Positions 17,844 to 26,028 of a stretch of 64,000 bases of DNA are shown here, in pieces. Within the stretch, counting starts at the first letter, position 1, and each line of letters begins with the position of its first letter. The notes below the pieces were generated by a model. The model did not search any database, had not been told where the DNA came from, and saw only the letters and a list, made by a program, of their open reading frames with translations. The stretch is from Candidatus Zhuqueibacterota bacterium. Its GTDB lineage: Bacteria > Zhuqueibacterota > Zhuqueibacteria > Residuimicrobiales > Krinioviventaceae. The stretch covers positions 1 through 64,000 of the forward strand of contig JAFGSB010000158.1 in NCBI GenBank assembly GCA_016934825.1, given 5' to 3'. The translations under genes and the position numbers were made by a program.

Positions 17844-18020
17844 ATGTTTCCCGCAATGGGTATGCAAGAAATGTTGATAATTATGGTTGTTGTCTTGCTT
17901 TTATTTGGATCAAAACGGTTACCGGAACTGGCCCGCGGAATCGGAAAAAGTATGCGTGAGTTTAGAAAAGCCGCAGAAGATGTCAAAAAAGAAATTGATA
18001 TATCGGATGATATTAAATAA
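17844..18020 (+). CDS. tatA: Sec-independent translocase subunit TatA/B/E type (first copy)
   Basis: 58-residue pore-forming subunit of the twin-arginine translocase, with one short N-terminal membrane helix ([13 protein letters not shown]), the hinge [16 protein letters not shown] and an amphipathic helix. The start at 17844 has TGGAGG 7 bp upstream; an earlier ATG at 17826 would put that ribosome site inside the gene. A second paralogue follows 32 bp downstream. tatC is not in the window. Confidence 0.93.
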   Translation: MFPAMGMQEMLIIMVVVLLLFGSKRLPELARGIGKSMREFRKAAEDVKKEIDISDDIK

Positions 18021-18052
18021 TTATTAATAATCATTTTATTTTTGGAGGAAAT

Positions 18053-18259
18053 ATGGGTGCACCAGGACCACAAGAGCTGATCATTGTTCTTTTTATAGTT
18101 ATTCTTTTATTCGGCGCTAAAAAATTACCTGAACTGGCTAAAGGTTTGGGCAAAGGAATCAGAGAATTTAAAAGCGCTTCCAGCGGTGAATATGATGACG
18201 AGGATGAGGATAATAAAGTAAAAAAGGTGAAAAAAGTAAAAAAACAAGATGACGAATAA
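18053..18259 (+). CDS. tatA: Sec-independent translocase subunit TatA/B/E type (second copy)
   Basis: 68-residue paralogue of the preceding gene: one membrane helix ([14 protein letters not shown]), then [19 protein letters not shown]. The tail is highly charged, an acidic block (DDEDEDN) followed by a Lys-rich repeat (KKVKKVKK). TGGAGGAAAT precedes the start. The two copies may have TatA-like and TatB-like roles, but neither is long enough to be a classical TatB. Confidence 0.92.
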   Translation: MGAPGPQELIIVLFIVILLFGAKKLPELAKGLGKGIREFKSASSGEYDDEDEDNKVKKVKKVKKQDDE

Positions 18260-18281
18260 TATTTATTATTTATATAAACTT

Positions 18282-18450
18282 ATGTCCGGTTATATCCGGA
18301 CATGAGACACTATATATTATTGATTTTTTAAAGTATTATATCGTTTCTAAATCGCCTCGGAAGAACAAAATCTTTTTATTAAATTGTTTAATTATATTAA
18401 ATATGAAATTCAACCCAGGTTTAGATGTCCGTTAACCGGACACCGTTGAT
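18282..18450. repeat. Double-palindrome intergenic repeat, copy 1
   Basis: The left palindrome ATGTCCGG-TTATAT-CCGGACAT (18282-18303) and right palindrome TGTCCG-TTAAC-CGGACA (18426-18442), the latter followed by CC-GT-TGATTTA, are 144 bp apart with AT-rich sequence between. The same pair in the same order and spacing occurs at 57304-57485, and in degenerate form at 48136-48305. The right palindrome overlaps the ATG at 18425 that would otherwise be taken as the gatA start. Confidence 0.7.
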
Positions 18451-18499
18451 TTATATAAATAACGTTTATTTCGGAAAGGAAGTTGAAAAGGAAAAAGTA

Positions 18500-19933
18500 T
18501 TGAATATTTCAGACCTGGATTATACCAGTATTAAGAAAAAATTAACGGACCGGGATATCAGTTGTCGGGAATTAACTGAATATTATATTAAAAATATTGA
18601 GAGAAAAAAGGATTTAAATGCTTTTATTTCCGTTTTTTCTGATACGGCATTAGAACAGGCCCAAAAAATCGATCGGAAAATTGAGCAGGGCACCGCCGGC
18701 AGCCTGGCCGGTTTGGTGCTTGGCGTTAAAGATCTGCTCGTTATCCAGGGTAGAAAAACGACGTGCGGCTCAAAAATTCTGTCAAATTTTGTTTCTCCCT
18801 ATAGTGCGACCGTTATTAAAAAGCTGGAAGCTGAAGATGTAATTTTCATCGGGAAAACCAATATGGATGAATTTGCCATGGGTTCTTCCAATGAAAACTC
18901 TTTTTTTAAACCCGTAAAAAATCCACATGATGCAACCCGCGTTCCCGGTGGTTCATCGGGTGGTTCGGCAACAGCGGTGGGGGGGGATTTATGTATGGCG
19001 GCTTTAGGGACGGATACGGGAGGATCAATTCGTCAACCCGCCTCGTTTTGTGGCGTAGTTGGTCTCAAACCAACTTATGGCCGCGTCTCGCGGTTTGGTC
19101 TGGTTGCATACGCGTCGTCCCTCGATCAGATTGGACCGGTAACAAAATCTGTTTCCGATACGGCATTATTGTTACAGGTAATATCCGGCCACGATGAACG
19201 GGATTCTACTTCCGCCAATAAAGGTGTTCCGGATTTTAACGGGTCTATCAATCAAAACATAAAAGGACTGCGAATCGGGTTGCCGAAGGAATATTTTTCA
19301 GAAGGTTTGGAACCCGATGTTGCAGAGGCAATTTCTCTGGCTGTCGATTTTTTTAAGAGGAACGGAGCGGAAATTAAACAGGTTTCACTGCCGCATACGG
19401 AATATGCCATAGCCGCCTATTATATCATTGCAACAGCGGAGGCTTCGGCCAACCTTGCCCGTTATGACGGTGTTCGTTACGGTTTCCGGGATGAAAGTGC
19501 CGTAAATCTTGAAGACATGTATGTGAAAAGCCGCACAAAAGGTTTTGGCAGTGAGGTGAAACGGCGAATTATGCTGGGCACTTTTGTTTTGTCTTCAGGT
19601 TATTACGATGCATATTATCTTAAAGCACAAAAAGTTCGGTCCCTGATCAGGAATGATTTTGAAAGCGTATTTAAATCAGTTGATTGTTTGGTTACACCGA
19701 CTTCCCCGACAACGGCATTTAGACTGAACGAAAAAGTCGACGATCCGTTGACGATGTATTTGTCTGATGTATTCACGGTTTCGCTAAATCTGGCCGGCCT
19801 TCCCGGTATATCCATACCCTGCGGATCCGATTCAAATGGCCTGCCGGTCGGGCTGCAATTAATTGGCAAACCATTCGACGAAGCCACAATTCTTACTGTT
19901 GCCGATTTTTTTGAGAAACATTTTGTAGAATAA
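18500..19933 (+). CDS. gatA: Aspartyl/glutamyl-tRNA amidotransferase subunit A
   Basis: Glutaminase/amidase subunit of GatCAB, which converts Glu-tRNA(Gln) and Asp-tRNA(Asn) to the correct amide forms. The amidase-signature catalytic elements are present: the Lys in LGVKDLL, the Ser in PGGSSGGSATAV and the Ser in GTDTGGSIRQPAS. I choose TTG 18500 (start NISDLDYTSI, 477 residues, AAGGA 7 bp upstream) because the earlier ATG at 18425 lies inside an intergenic palindrome and would add 25 residues outside the family; that ATG cannot be excluded. gatB follows after 28 bp. gatC is not seen next to it. Confidence 0.95.
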   Translation: MNISDLDYTSIKKKLTDRDISCRELTEYYIKNIERKKDLNAFISVFSDTALEQAQKIDRKIEQGTAGSLAGLVLGVKDLLVIQGRKTTCGSKILSNFVSPYSATVIKKLEAEDVIFIGKTNMDEFAMGSSNENSFFKPVKNPHDATRVPGGSSGGSATAVGGDLCMAALGTDTGGSIRQPASFCGVVGLKPTYGRVSRFGLVAYASSLDQIGPVTKSVSDTALLLQVISGHDERDSTSANKGVPDFNGSINQNIKGLRIGLPKEYFSEGLEPDVAEAISLAVDFFKRNGAEIKQVSLPHTEYAIAAYYIIATAEASANLARYDGVRYGFRDESAVNLEDMYVKSRTKGFGSEVKRRIMLGTFVLSSGYYDAYYLKAQKVRSLIRNDFESVFKSVDCLVTPTSPTTAFRLNEKVDDPLTMYLSDVFTVSLNLAGLPGISIPCGSDSNGLPVGLQLIGKPFDEATILTVADFFEKHFVE

Positions 19934-19961
19934 ATAATATGATTTTTAAACAGGTAAGCTC

Positions 19962-21413
19962 ATGATTTATGAACCGGTAATCGGACTGGAAGTACATATA
20001 CAACTTTTAACGGAATCCAAAATATTTTGTTCATGCAGTACCAGATTCGGGGCCGAACCGAATTCGCAGGTCTGTCCGGTATGTCTGGGTATGCCCGGTG
20101 TTTTACCTGTTTTGAATAAAAAAGTGGTTGAATATGCATTAAAATTAGCCATCGCGACGAATAGTAAAATCAATCACCGTTCGATCATCGCCAGGAAAAA
20201 TTATTTTTATCCCGATCTGCCCAAAGGATATCAAATTTCGCAATACGAGGAGCCGTTTTGCGAATTCGGCAGTATTGAAATCCAGGTCGACGGCCGGGAA
20301 AGCAGAAAAATAGGTCTGACCCGGATCCATATGGAAGAAGACGCCGGCAAATCCATGCATTCCGAATCTTATGTTTCCGAAAATGAATCACTGGTGGATG
20401 TTAATCGATGTGGTGTCCCTTTATTGGAGATTGTGAGCGAGCCGGATTTTCGTTCTTCAAAAGAGGTCAGCGCTTATTTAACCCGTCTGCGCCAGATTGT
20501 CCGCTATCTGGGAATATGCGACGGCAATATGGAAGAAGGCAGCCTGCGCTGCGATGCTAATATTTCAATTCGACCGCAGGGGCAAAAAGAATTGGGCGTA
20601 AAGACCGAATTAAAAAATATGAATTCAATCAGTGCGGTTGAAAAAGCCCTGGATTATGAAATAAAACGTCAAATCGCCGTTCTTGATGACGGGGGAATAA
20701 TACAGCAGCAAACCCTGTTGTGGAATGCAAATAAAAATATTGTCGAACCCATGCGCAGTAAGGAATACGCGCATGATTACCGTTATTTCCCGGAACCGGA
20801 CCTGTTACCAATCGTTATAACTGAAGAGTGGATTGAGCAGATCAGGGCAAAAATGCCGGAACTGCCGTTAGTTAAAAAACAGCGGTTTATGAGTGAGTAC
20901 CAAATTCCCGAATATGACGCGATTGTGCTGACCGATGATCCTTCAGTGGCCGATTATTTTGAAAGTGTGGCAAAAAAAGTAAAGGATAAAAAAGCGGCCA
21001 GTAACTGGGTTATGGGTGAAGTTTTACGCGCGCTCAAAGAGATTAATTGTGACATCAAAGAATTCAGTCTGACTCCCGATTCACTTGCGGAAATAATTCA
21101 ATTGGTTGAAGAAGATAAAATAAACCTCAAAATCGGCAAGAAAGTATTTGAGGAGTGTTTGTCTACCGGCGCTTCTCCCTCAAAAATTATTAAAGAAAAA
21201 GGTCTGGTACAGATATCTGATAAAAGTGAAATTTATGCGATAGTCGATGATATTTTGACAAAAAATCCGGAGGAAGTGAATTTATATCTTCAGGGTAAGG
21301 AAAAATTACTAGGATTTTTTGTCGGGCAAATAATGAGAGAGACACAGGGAAAAGCAAACCCAAAAACCGTTAATGAAGTGTTGAAACAAAAGTTAAACGA
21401 TAGAAAAAATTAA
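19962..21413 (+). CDS. gatB: Aspartyl/glutamyl-tRNA amidotransferase subunit B
   Basis: tRNA-binding and kinase-like subunit of GatCAB; it phosphorylates the glutamate or aspartate on the tRNA and receives ammonia from GatA. GLEVHIQL at the N-terminus, the zinc-binding cysteines in FCSCSTRFG and QVCPVC, and the PDLPKGYQISQYE block are diagnostic. The C-terminal YqeY-like domain is complete at 483 residues. It follows gatA directly and is followed by efp after 31 bp. Confidence 0.97.
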   Translation: MIYEPVIGLEVHIQLLTESKIFCSCSTRFGAEPNSQVCPVCLGMPGVLPVLNKKVVEYALKLAIATNSKINHRSIIARKNYFYPDLPKGYQISQYEEPFCEFGSIEIQVDGRESRKIGLTRIHMEEDAGKSMHSESYVSENESLVDVNRCGVPLLEIVSEPDFRSSKEVSAYLTRLRQIVRYLGICDGNMEEGSLRCDANISIRPQGQKELGVKTELKNMNSISAVEKALDYEIKRQIAVLDDGGIIQQQTLLWNANKNIVEPMRSKEYAHDYRYFPEPDLLPIVITEEWIEQIRAKMPELPLVKKQRFMSEYQIPEYDAIVLTDDPSVADYFESVAKKVKDKKAASNWVMGEVLRALKEINCDIKEFSLTPDSLAEIIQLVEEDKINLKIGKKVFEECLSTGASPSKIIKEKGLVQISDKSEIYAIVDDILTKNPEEVNLYLQGKEKLLGFFVGQIMRETQGKANPKTVNEVLKQKLNDRKN

Positions 21414-21444
21414 TAAATTGATTTAAAGCGAGGATTATTTATTT

Positions 21445-22005
21445 ATGGCATCAACTTCAGATTTTCGATCAGGTCTTATTATTAAATTAGATGGAGAGCT
21501 GTATACAATTGTTGAATTTCAACATGTGAAAATAGGACGCGGCGGTGCGTTTATGCGTACCAAAATAAAAAATCTGCAAACCGGTAAGGTGTTGGAAAAA
21601 ACATTTCGATCGGGTGAAAAAGTCGAGGATGTCAGGGTGGAACGCCGTGCCATGCAGTATCTTTACAGTGAAGGTGATATTTTGATCTGTATGGATAATT
21701 CTACCTATGAACAATTGAATGTGAATGTAGATTTATTACAAACCGGAAGTGAATTTCTAAAAGAAGGCGATAAAATCAGTATACTCATGGACGGTGATAC
21801 GCCAATAGGCGCGGAAATGCCGACATTCGTCACACTTAAAGTTGTCAATACCGATCCGGGATTAAGGGGAGATACAGTTTCCGGGGCAACAAAACGGGCC
21901 GGTTTGGAAACCGGGGGACAAGTACAGGTCCCGCTTTTTATTGAAGAAGGGGATTTGTTAAAAATTGATACCCGAACAGGTGAATACATTGAACGAGTAA
22001 AGTAA
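21445..22005 (+). CDS. efp: Elongation factor P
   Basis: Three-domain ribosome factor that relieves stalling at proline runs. At 186 residues it is full length. The loop that reaches the peptidyl-transferase centre reads VKIGRGGAF, with Arg32 at the tip instead of the more common Lys, and Ile where Pro is usual. Arg at position 32 is what the rhamnosyltransferase EarP modifies in other bacteria, but no earP is in the window, so the modification state is unknown. The next gene is accB. Confidence 0.96.
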   Translation: MASTSDFRSGLIIKLDGELYTIVEFQHVKIGRGGAFMRTKIKNLQTGKVLEKTFRSGEKVEDVRVERRAMQYLYSEGDILICMDNSTYEQLNVNVDLLQTGSEFLKEGDKISILMDGDTPIGAEMPTFVTLKVVNTDPGLRGDTVSGATKRAGLETGGQVQVPLFIEEGDLLKIDTRTGEYIERVK

Positions 22006-22038
22006 CTCACCTGTTAATTATAAATAAAAGGAGAAGGA

Positions 22039-22521
22039 ATGCGGGCTAAACAAATTCGGGAATTCGTTAAAATTGTTGAAGAAAGCAATGTTGGCGAGTT
22101 AGAGATAACAAGATGGTGGTGGGGGAAAATTCGTATCAGTAAATCTTCATCACATGTTACGACTAAAATAAGCCCGGCTGATGTCCAGGAGAACGTTTCT
22201 ATTTCTCACTCCACCAAGACTGTATCTGGTGAACCAACAGTAACGGAGCCGTTAACGGTTGAAAAGGTCAGTGAATCCAATTTGGTAGAGATCAAAGCCC
22301 CGATGGTGGGCACGTTTTATCGGGCTCCTGCACCGGATGCGGATCCTTATGTTAAGGAAGGAGACAATATTTCAACTGGCAAGGTTCTTTGTATTATTGA
22401 AGCTATGAAACTGATGAATGAAATAGAGTCCGAGATAAACGGCAAAATTGTCAAAGTACTTGCAGACAACGCACAACCGGTTGAATATAATCAACCTTTG
22501 TTTCTGGTAGAACCATCTTGA
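22039..22521 (+). CDS. accB: Biotin carboxyl carrier protein of acetyl-CoA carboxylase
   Basis: Carries CO2 on biotin from AccC to the carboxyltransferase for malonyl-CoA synthesis. The biotinyl lysine is K124 in EAMKLMN. The N-terminal helix (REFVKIVEESNVGELEI) and the Thr/Ser/Pro-rich linker (about 38-85) are usual; 160 residues is a normal length. AAAGGAGAAGG precedes the start. accC follows after 32 bp. Confidence 0.97.
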   Translation: MRAKQIREFVKIVEESNVGELEITRWWWGKIRISKSSSHVTTKISPADVQENVSISHSTKTVSGEPTVTEPLTVEKVSESNLVEIKAPMVGTFYRAPAPDADPYVKEGDNISTGKVLCIIEAMKLMNEIESEINGKIVKVLADNAQPVEYNQPLFLVEPS

Positions 22522-22553
22522 TAAGCTTATAATTATTAATTACGATTAAAAGG

Positions 22554-23918
22554 ATGGACTTGTTTAAAAAAATATTAATTGCCAATAGAGGTGAGATCGC
22601 ACTTCGGATTATTCGTGCCTGTAAAGAATTAAATATCGAAACGGTAGCTGTTTACAGCGAGCCGGATACAGACAGCCTGCATGTTCATTTCGCGGATGAA
22701 GCCGTTTGTATCGGTCCCGCTCCCAGTCATCTCAGTTATTTGAATATTCCTCATCTGATCAGTGCGGCGGAAATAACGAACTCGGAAGCAATTCACCCCG
22801 GATATGGATTTTTGGCGGAAAGCTCTCATTTTGCGGAGATATGCGAATCATGCGGCATTAAATTCATTGGTCCTGATCCGCTGGTTATCACCAAAATGGG
22901 GGATAAATCTTTTGCTAAAGATTCGATGAAGAGTGCGGGTGTGCCGGTAATTCCGGGTTCGGAAGGGGTCGTCAAAGACATTGAAACCGCTTTAAAGATT
23001 GCACATGACATTGGATTTCCTGTAATTATAAAAGCATCCGCCGGAGGCGGGGGCAGAGGTATGCGCGTTGTTCGAAATGCCGGTGAACTCAGCAATGCCT
23101 TTAACGCCGCCGGATCCGAAGCCGAATCGGCCTTTAAAAATTCAAATCTTTATATTGAAAGATTTTTTGAAAATCCCCGCCATATTGAAATTCAGTTATT
23201 GGGTGATAATTTTGGAAATGTTATTTCCCTCGGTGAAAGGGAATGTTCCATCCAGCGCAAACACCAAAAATTAATTGAGGAATCGCCTTCGCCTGCCGTT
23301 ACACAGGAGATCAGAAATGCAATGAACGCGGCGGCAATTAAAGGCGCAATGGGTGTAAATTATAACAGTGCGGGTACGATTGAATTCTTAATGGATGATA
23401 CGGGTCATTTTTATTTTATGGAAATGAACACCAGAATTCAGGTTGAGCATCCGGTTTCTGAATTTGTATTTGGCGTCGATTTGATCAAAGAACAAATTAA
23501 AATTGCCGCAGGCGAAAAGCTGGATATCAGGATGAAAAATTATAAATTACGCGGCCATGCCATTGAATGTCGTATCAATGCCGAGGACCCCGGTAAAGAT
23601 TTCAGACCATCGCCGGGTAAAATAACCAGCTTTCATGTTCCGGGGGGACTGGGTGTGCGCGTCGATACACATGCCTATGATCAGTACGTGATCCCGCCTT
23701 ATTATGATTCTCTTGTCGCTAAAGTGATAACCCACGGAAAAGACCGGGAAGAAGCGATAGTTCGTATGATTCGGGCATTGGATGAATTCATTATCGAAGG
23801 CGTGTCCACTACTATTCCTTTACATAAGAAAATTTTAAATGATAAAGCTTTTCGTAAAGCTGAGTTCAATACAAAATTTTTAGAAAATTTTGATTTCAAT
23901 TTTGAAGGAGGAAAATAA
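22554..23918 (+). CDS. accC: Biotin carboxylase subunit of acetyl-CoA carboxylase
   Basis: ATP-grasp enzyme carboxylating the biotin on AccB. The N-terminal [17 protein letters not shown], the glycine-rich [23 protein letters not shown] and [14 protein letters not shown] with the catalytic region are all present; 454 residues is full length. Its stop shares one base with the start of gcvH (TAATG), so fatty-acid synthesis and glycine cleavage genes are translationally coupled here. The carboxyltransferase genes accA/accD are not in the window. Confidence 0.97.
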   Translation: MDLFKKILIANRGEIALRIIRACKELNIETVAVYSEPDTDSLHVHFADEAVCIGPAPSHLSYLNIPHLISAAEITNSEAIHPGYGFLAESSHFAEICESCGIKFIGPDPLVITKMGDKSFAKDSMKSAGVPVIPGSEGVVKDIETALKIAHDIGFPVIIKASAGGGGRGMRVVRNAGELSNAFNAAGSEAESAFKNSNLYIERFFENPRHIEIQLLGDNFGNVISLGERECSIQRKHQKLIEESPSPAVTQEIRNAMNAAAIKGAMGVNYNSAGTIEFLMDDTGHFYFMEMNTRIQVEHPVSEFVFGVDLIKEQIKIAAGEKLDIRMKNYKLRGHAIECRINAEDPGKDFRPSPGKITSFHVPGGLGVRVDTHAYDQYVIPPYYDSLVAKVITHGKDREEAIVRMIRALDEFIIEGVSTTIPLHKKILNDKAFRKAEFNTKFLENFDFNFEGGK

Positions 23919-24295
23919 TGCAGGTCCCTGAAAATTACAAGTATACTGAGGAGCATGAATGGGTTTCCGTTGAGAACAATATTGCCACCGTAGGAATAAC
24001 CGATTATGCCCAGGGTGAGCTCGGTGATGTGGTATTTGTGGAATTACCCCAGGTAAACACAACTTTAACCCAAATGGACGCTTTCGGTACCATAGAAGCT
24101 GTAAAGGCCGTATCTGATTTGTTTGCTCCCGTATCCGGAACGGTGATAGAAATTAATGAAATTTTAGTAGACTCCCCTGAAACGGTTAACAGGGATCCAT
24201 ACGGAGAAGGATGGATGATCAAAATTCAGATGAGCGATGCATCAGAACTGAATAACCTTTTGGGCGCTGAGGATTATAAATCAAAAATAAATTGA
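23918..24295 (+). CDS. gcvH: Glycine cleavage system H protein
   Basis: Lipoyl carrier shuttling the aminomethyl group between P-, T- and L-proteins. The lipoylated lysine is K63 in IEAVKAVSD; KYTEEHEW at the N-terminus and GEGWMIKI near the C-terminus are typical. 125 residues is a normal length. GGAGGA lies just upstream, inside the end of accC. It is followed by gcvPA, but gcvPB is 21 kb upstream. Confidence 0.97.
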   Translation: MQVPENYKYTEEHEWVSVENNIATVGITDYAQGELGDVVFVELPQVNTTLTQMDAFGTIEAVKAVSDLFAPVSGTVIEINEILVDSPETVNRDPYGEGWMIKIQMSDASELNNLLGAEDYKSKIN

Positions 24296-24317
24296 TTTTT
24301 ACCTTTTGAGGTATCTT

Positions 24318-25664
24318 ATGAGTTTTTTTCCGAATACGAATGCTGATCAGCAGAAGATGCTCAACAAAATCGGTGTAAATTCTTTTACTGATTTAATTAA
24401 AAATATTCCGGCGGAATTGCTGTTCAAGGGCGAATTGAAACTACCAGCGCCGTTGTCAGAACTGGAAGTGATGCAGCACCTCACCAGTTTGGCTTCGAAA
24501 AATGAAAATTGTCAGGATAATATCTGCTTTCTTGGCGGCGGCGCTTATGATCATTTTATTCCTGCTGTTGTAAAACATATTATTTCCAGGTCGGAATTCT
24601 ATACCGCCTATACGCCTTACCAGCCGGAAGTCAGCCAGGGAACACTGCAGGCGATTTATGAATTCCAAACAATGATTTGCGAGCTTACCGGTATGGATGT
24701 TGCAAACGCATCCGTTTATGATGGCGGTTCTGCGCTGGCGGAAGCGGCTTTGCTGGCCTGCGGATATAATAATCGGAAACAGGTTCTCGTTTCTTCCACG
24801 GTCAATCCCAATTATACAAGTATTATTAAAACCTATTGTCACGGTCGGGGAATCGACATTAATATTTTGGACTGGGAAAACGGAATTACCGACCTGAACA
24901 AGCTGGAGGAACAAATTTCCGAAAAAACCGCCGCGGTTATCATCCAGCACCCTAATTTTTTCGGATGTCTGGAGGAAATGGAATCAATTTCACAGATAAC
25001 CCATAATAACGGAGCATTATTGATAACCTCAAATGATCCGATATCACTGGCGATTCTGCGGCCGCCGGGTGAATATAACGCAGATATCGTCACCGGCGAG
25101 GGTCAATCTTTTGGCAATCCGATAAGTTTTGGCGGTCCGTTCCTGGGGCTGTTTGCCGCCAGGAAAGAATTGATAAGATATATGCCCGGACGAATAGTTG
25201 GTCAAACCGAAGACAAAAATGGTAAAACCGGTTATGTGCTGACATTGCAGACAAGAGAACAGCATATTCGCAGAGAAAAAGCAACCTCCAATATTTGTAC
25301 AAATCAGGCTCTCAATGCACTGGCTGCGACTGTATATCTTTCATTAATGGGTAAATCCGGCTTACCTAAAGTTGCGCAGTTGTGTCTGCAAAAAAGCCAC
25401 TATTTGAGTGATAAAATCAAGGAAATTAATGGTTTAAATTTGAAATTTGACCGGCCTTTTTTCAAGGAATTTGTTGTAAAAGTCAGTTCAAACCGTTCGG
25501 CGGATGATTTAATAAAACAATTATTGAAGAAAAAGATATTTGCCGGCATCTCGCTGAATCCTTTATCGGATGAACTGAAAGACTGTTTTTTATGCGCCGT
25601 TACTGAAAAAAGAACAAAGAATGAACTGGATTATTTTTTGACCGCTCTGCGGGAACTTAAATGA
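24318..25664 (+). CDS. gcvPA: Glycine dehydrogenase (decarboxylating) subunit 1
   Basis: The non-PLP-lysine half of the two-subunit P-protein, working as a heterotetramer with GcvPB. FLGGGAYDHFIPAVV, TAYTPYQPEVSQGTLQ and QTREQHIRREKATSNICTN (19 residues) are characteristic. The start at 24318 has TGAGGT 7 bp upstream; an in-frame TTG at 24306 would place the ribosome site inside the gene. 448 residues is normal. It is the last gene of the run starting at gatA. Confidence 0.96.
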   Translation: MSFFPNTNADQQKMLNKIGVNSFTDLIKNIPAELLFKGELKLPAPLSELEVMQHLTSLASKNENCQDNICFLGGGAYDHFIPAVVKHIISRSEFYTAYTPYQPEVSQGTLQAIYEFQTMICELTGMDVANASVYDGGSALAEAALLACGYNNRKQVLVSSTVNPNYTSIIKTYCHGRGIDINILDWENGITDLNKLEEQISEKTAAVIIQHPNFFGCLEEMESISQITHNNGALLITSNDPISLAILRPPGEYNADIVTGEGQSFGNPISFGGPFLGLFAARKELIRYMPGRIVGQTEDKNGKTGYVLTLQTREQHIRREKATSNICTNQALNALAATVYLSLMGKSGLPKVAQLCLQKSHYLSDKIKEINGLNLKFDRPFFKEFVVKVSSNRSADDLIKQLLKKKIFAGISLNPLSDELKDCFLCAVTEKRTKNELDYFLTALRELK

Positions 25665-25736
25665 TCATAAATTCGTATAATAGACAAAGTTTTTAGTGAT
25701 TTTACGGTTGTAAATTATTGTATATTAAAAAAATAC

Positions 25737-25765
25737 TTGACACTTTTTTTTAAATTTTGTAATTT
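25737..25765 (+). promoter_or_regulatory. Candidate promoter of the PorV-like gene and its leader
   Basis: TTGACA at 25737-25742, 17 bp spacer, TAATTT at 25760-25765. The -35 box is perfect. The -10 area reads TAATTTTG and also fits the TAnnTTTG box of Bacteroidota promoters. Transcription from here would start near 25772, giving a leader of about 257 nt. Confidence 0.55.
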
Positions 25766-25793
25766 TGATTTTATAAAATTAGATTGATATAAA

Positions 25794-25994
25794 GGAGTAA
25801 GCCTATAAAAGTTCGTTAAAGGTTTTATTAGTTTTGTGATTTAAATTAAATTGTAATTGTTACGGTTACGTAAATTAATGAAAAATTTTAGAACTTTTAA
25901 CGACCAAATAATTGGCTTACCTAATGATATGTCCGGATGTCTGAGGGTAAGTTCCTTATTTCAGGAGCATTGCTGAAACATTCGGATTTTTTTT
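25794..25994 (+). ncRNA. Structured 5' leader ending in a terminator-like hairpin (possible attenuator)
   Basis: Several complementary segments are nested in the leader. GTAAGCC (25797-25803) pairs with GGCTTAC (25914-25920). Inside it GTTCGTTAAAGG (25811-25822) pairs with CTTTTAACGACC (25894-25905) at 11 of 12 positions, and inside that TTACG/CGTAA forms a small hairpin near 25860. A second module follows: TCCGGATGT (25932-25940) pairs with ACATTCGGA (25978-25986), enclosing a hairpin CTGAGG(G)TAAG-TTC-CTTATTTCAG, and is followed directly by eight T (25987-25994). This is the layout of a riboswitch-like or attenuator leader, but I recognise no known class. Confidence 0.5.
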
Positions 25995-26028
25995 GTGACA
26001 AATATTTTTAACACAGGAGGCGATTGTA

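Noticed and set aside
18425-18499. N-terminal 25-residue extension of GatA
   Set aside because: The ATG and following codons fall in the right palindrome of an intergenic repeat, and the protein matches the family only from the TTG at 18500.
21975-22015. 9-bp perfect inverted repeat (AACAGGTGA / TCACCTGTT) spanning the efp stop
   Set aside because: The loop is 23 bases and no T-run follows, so it is not a convincing terminator; accB follows closely in the same direction.
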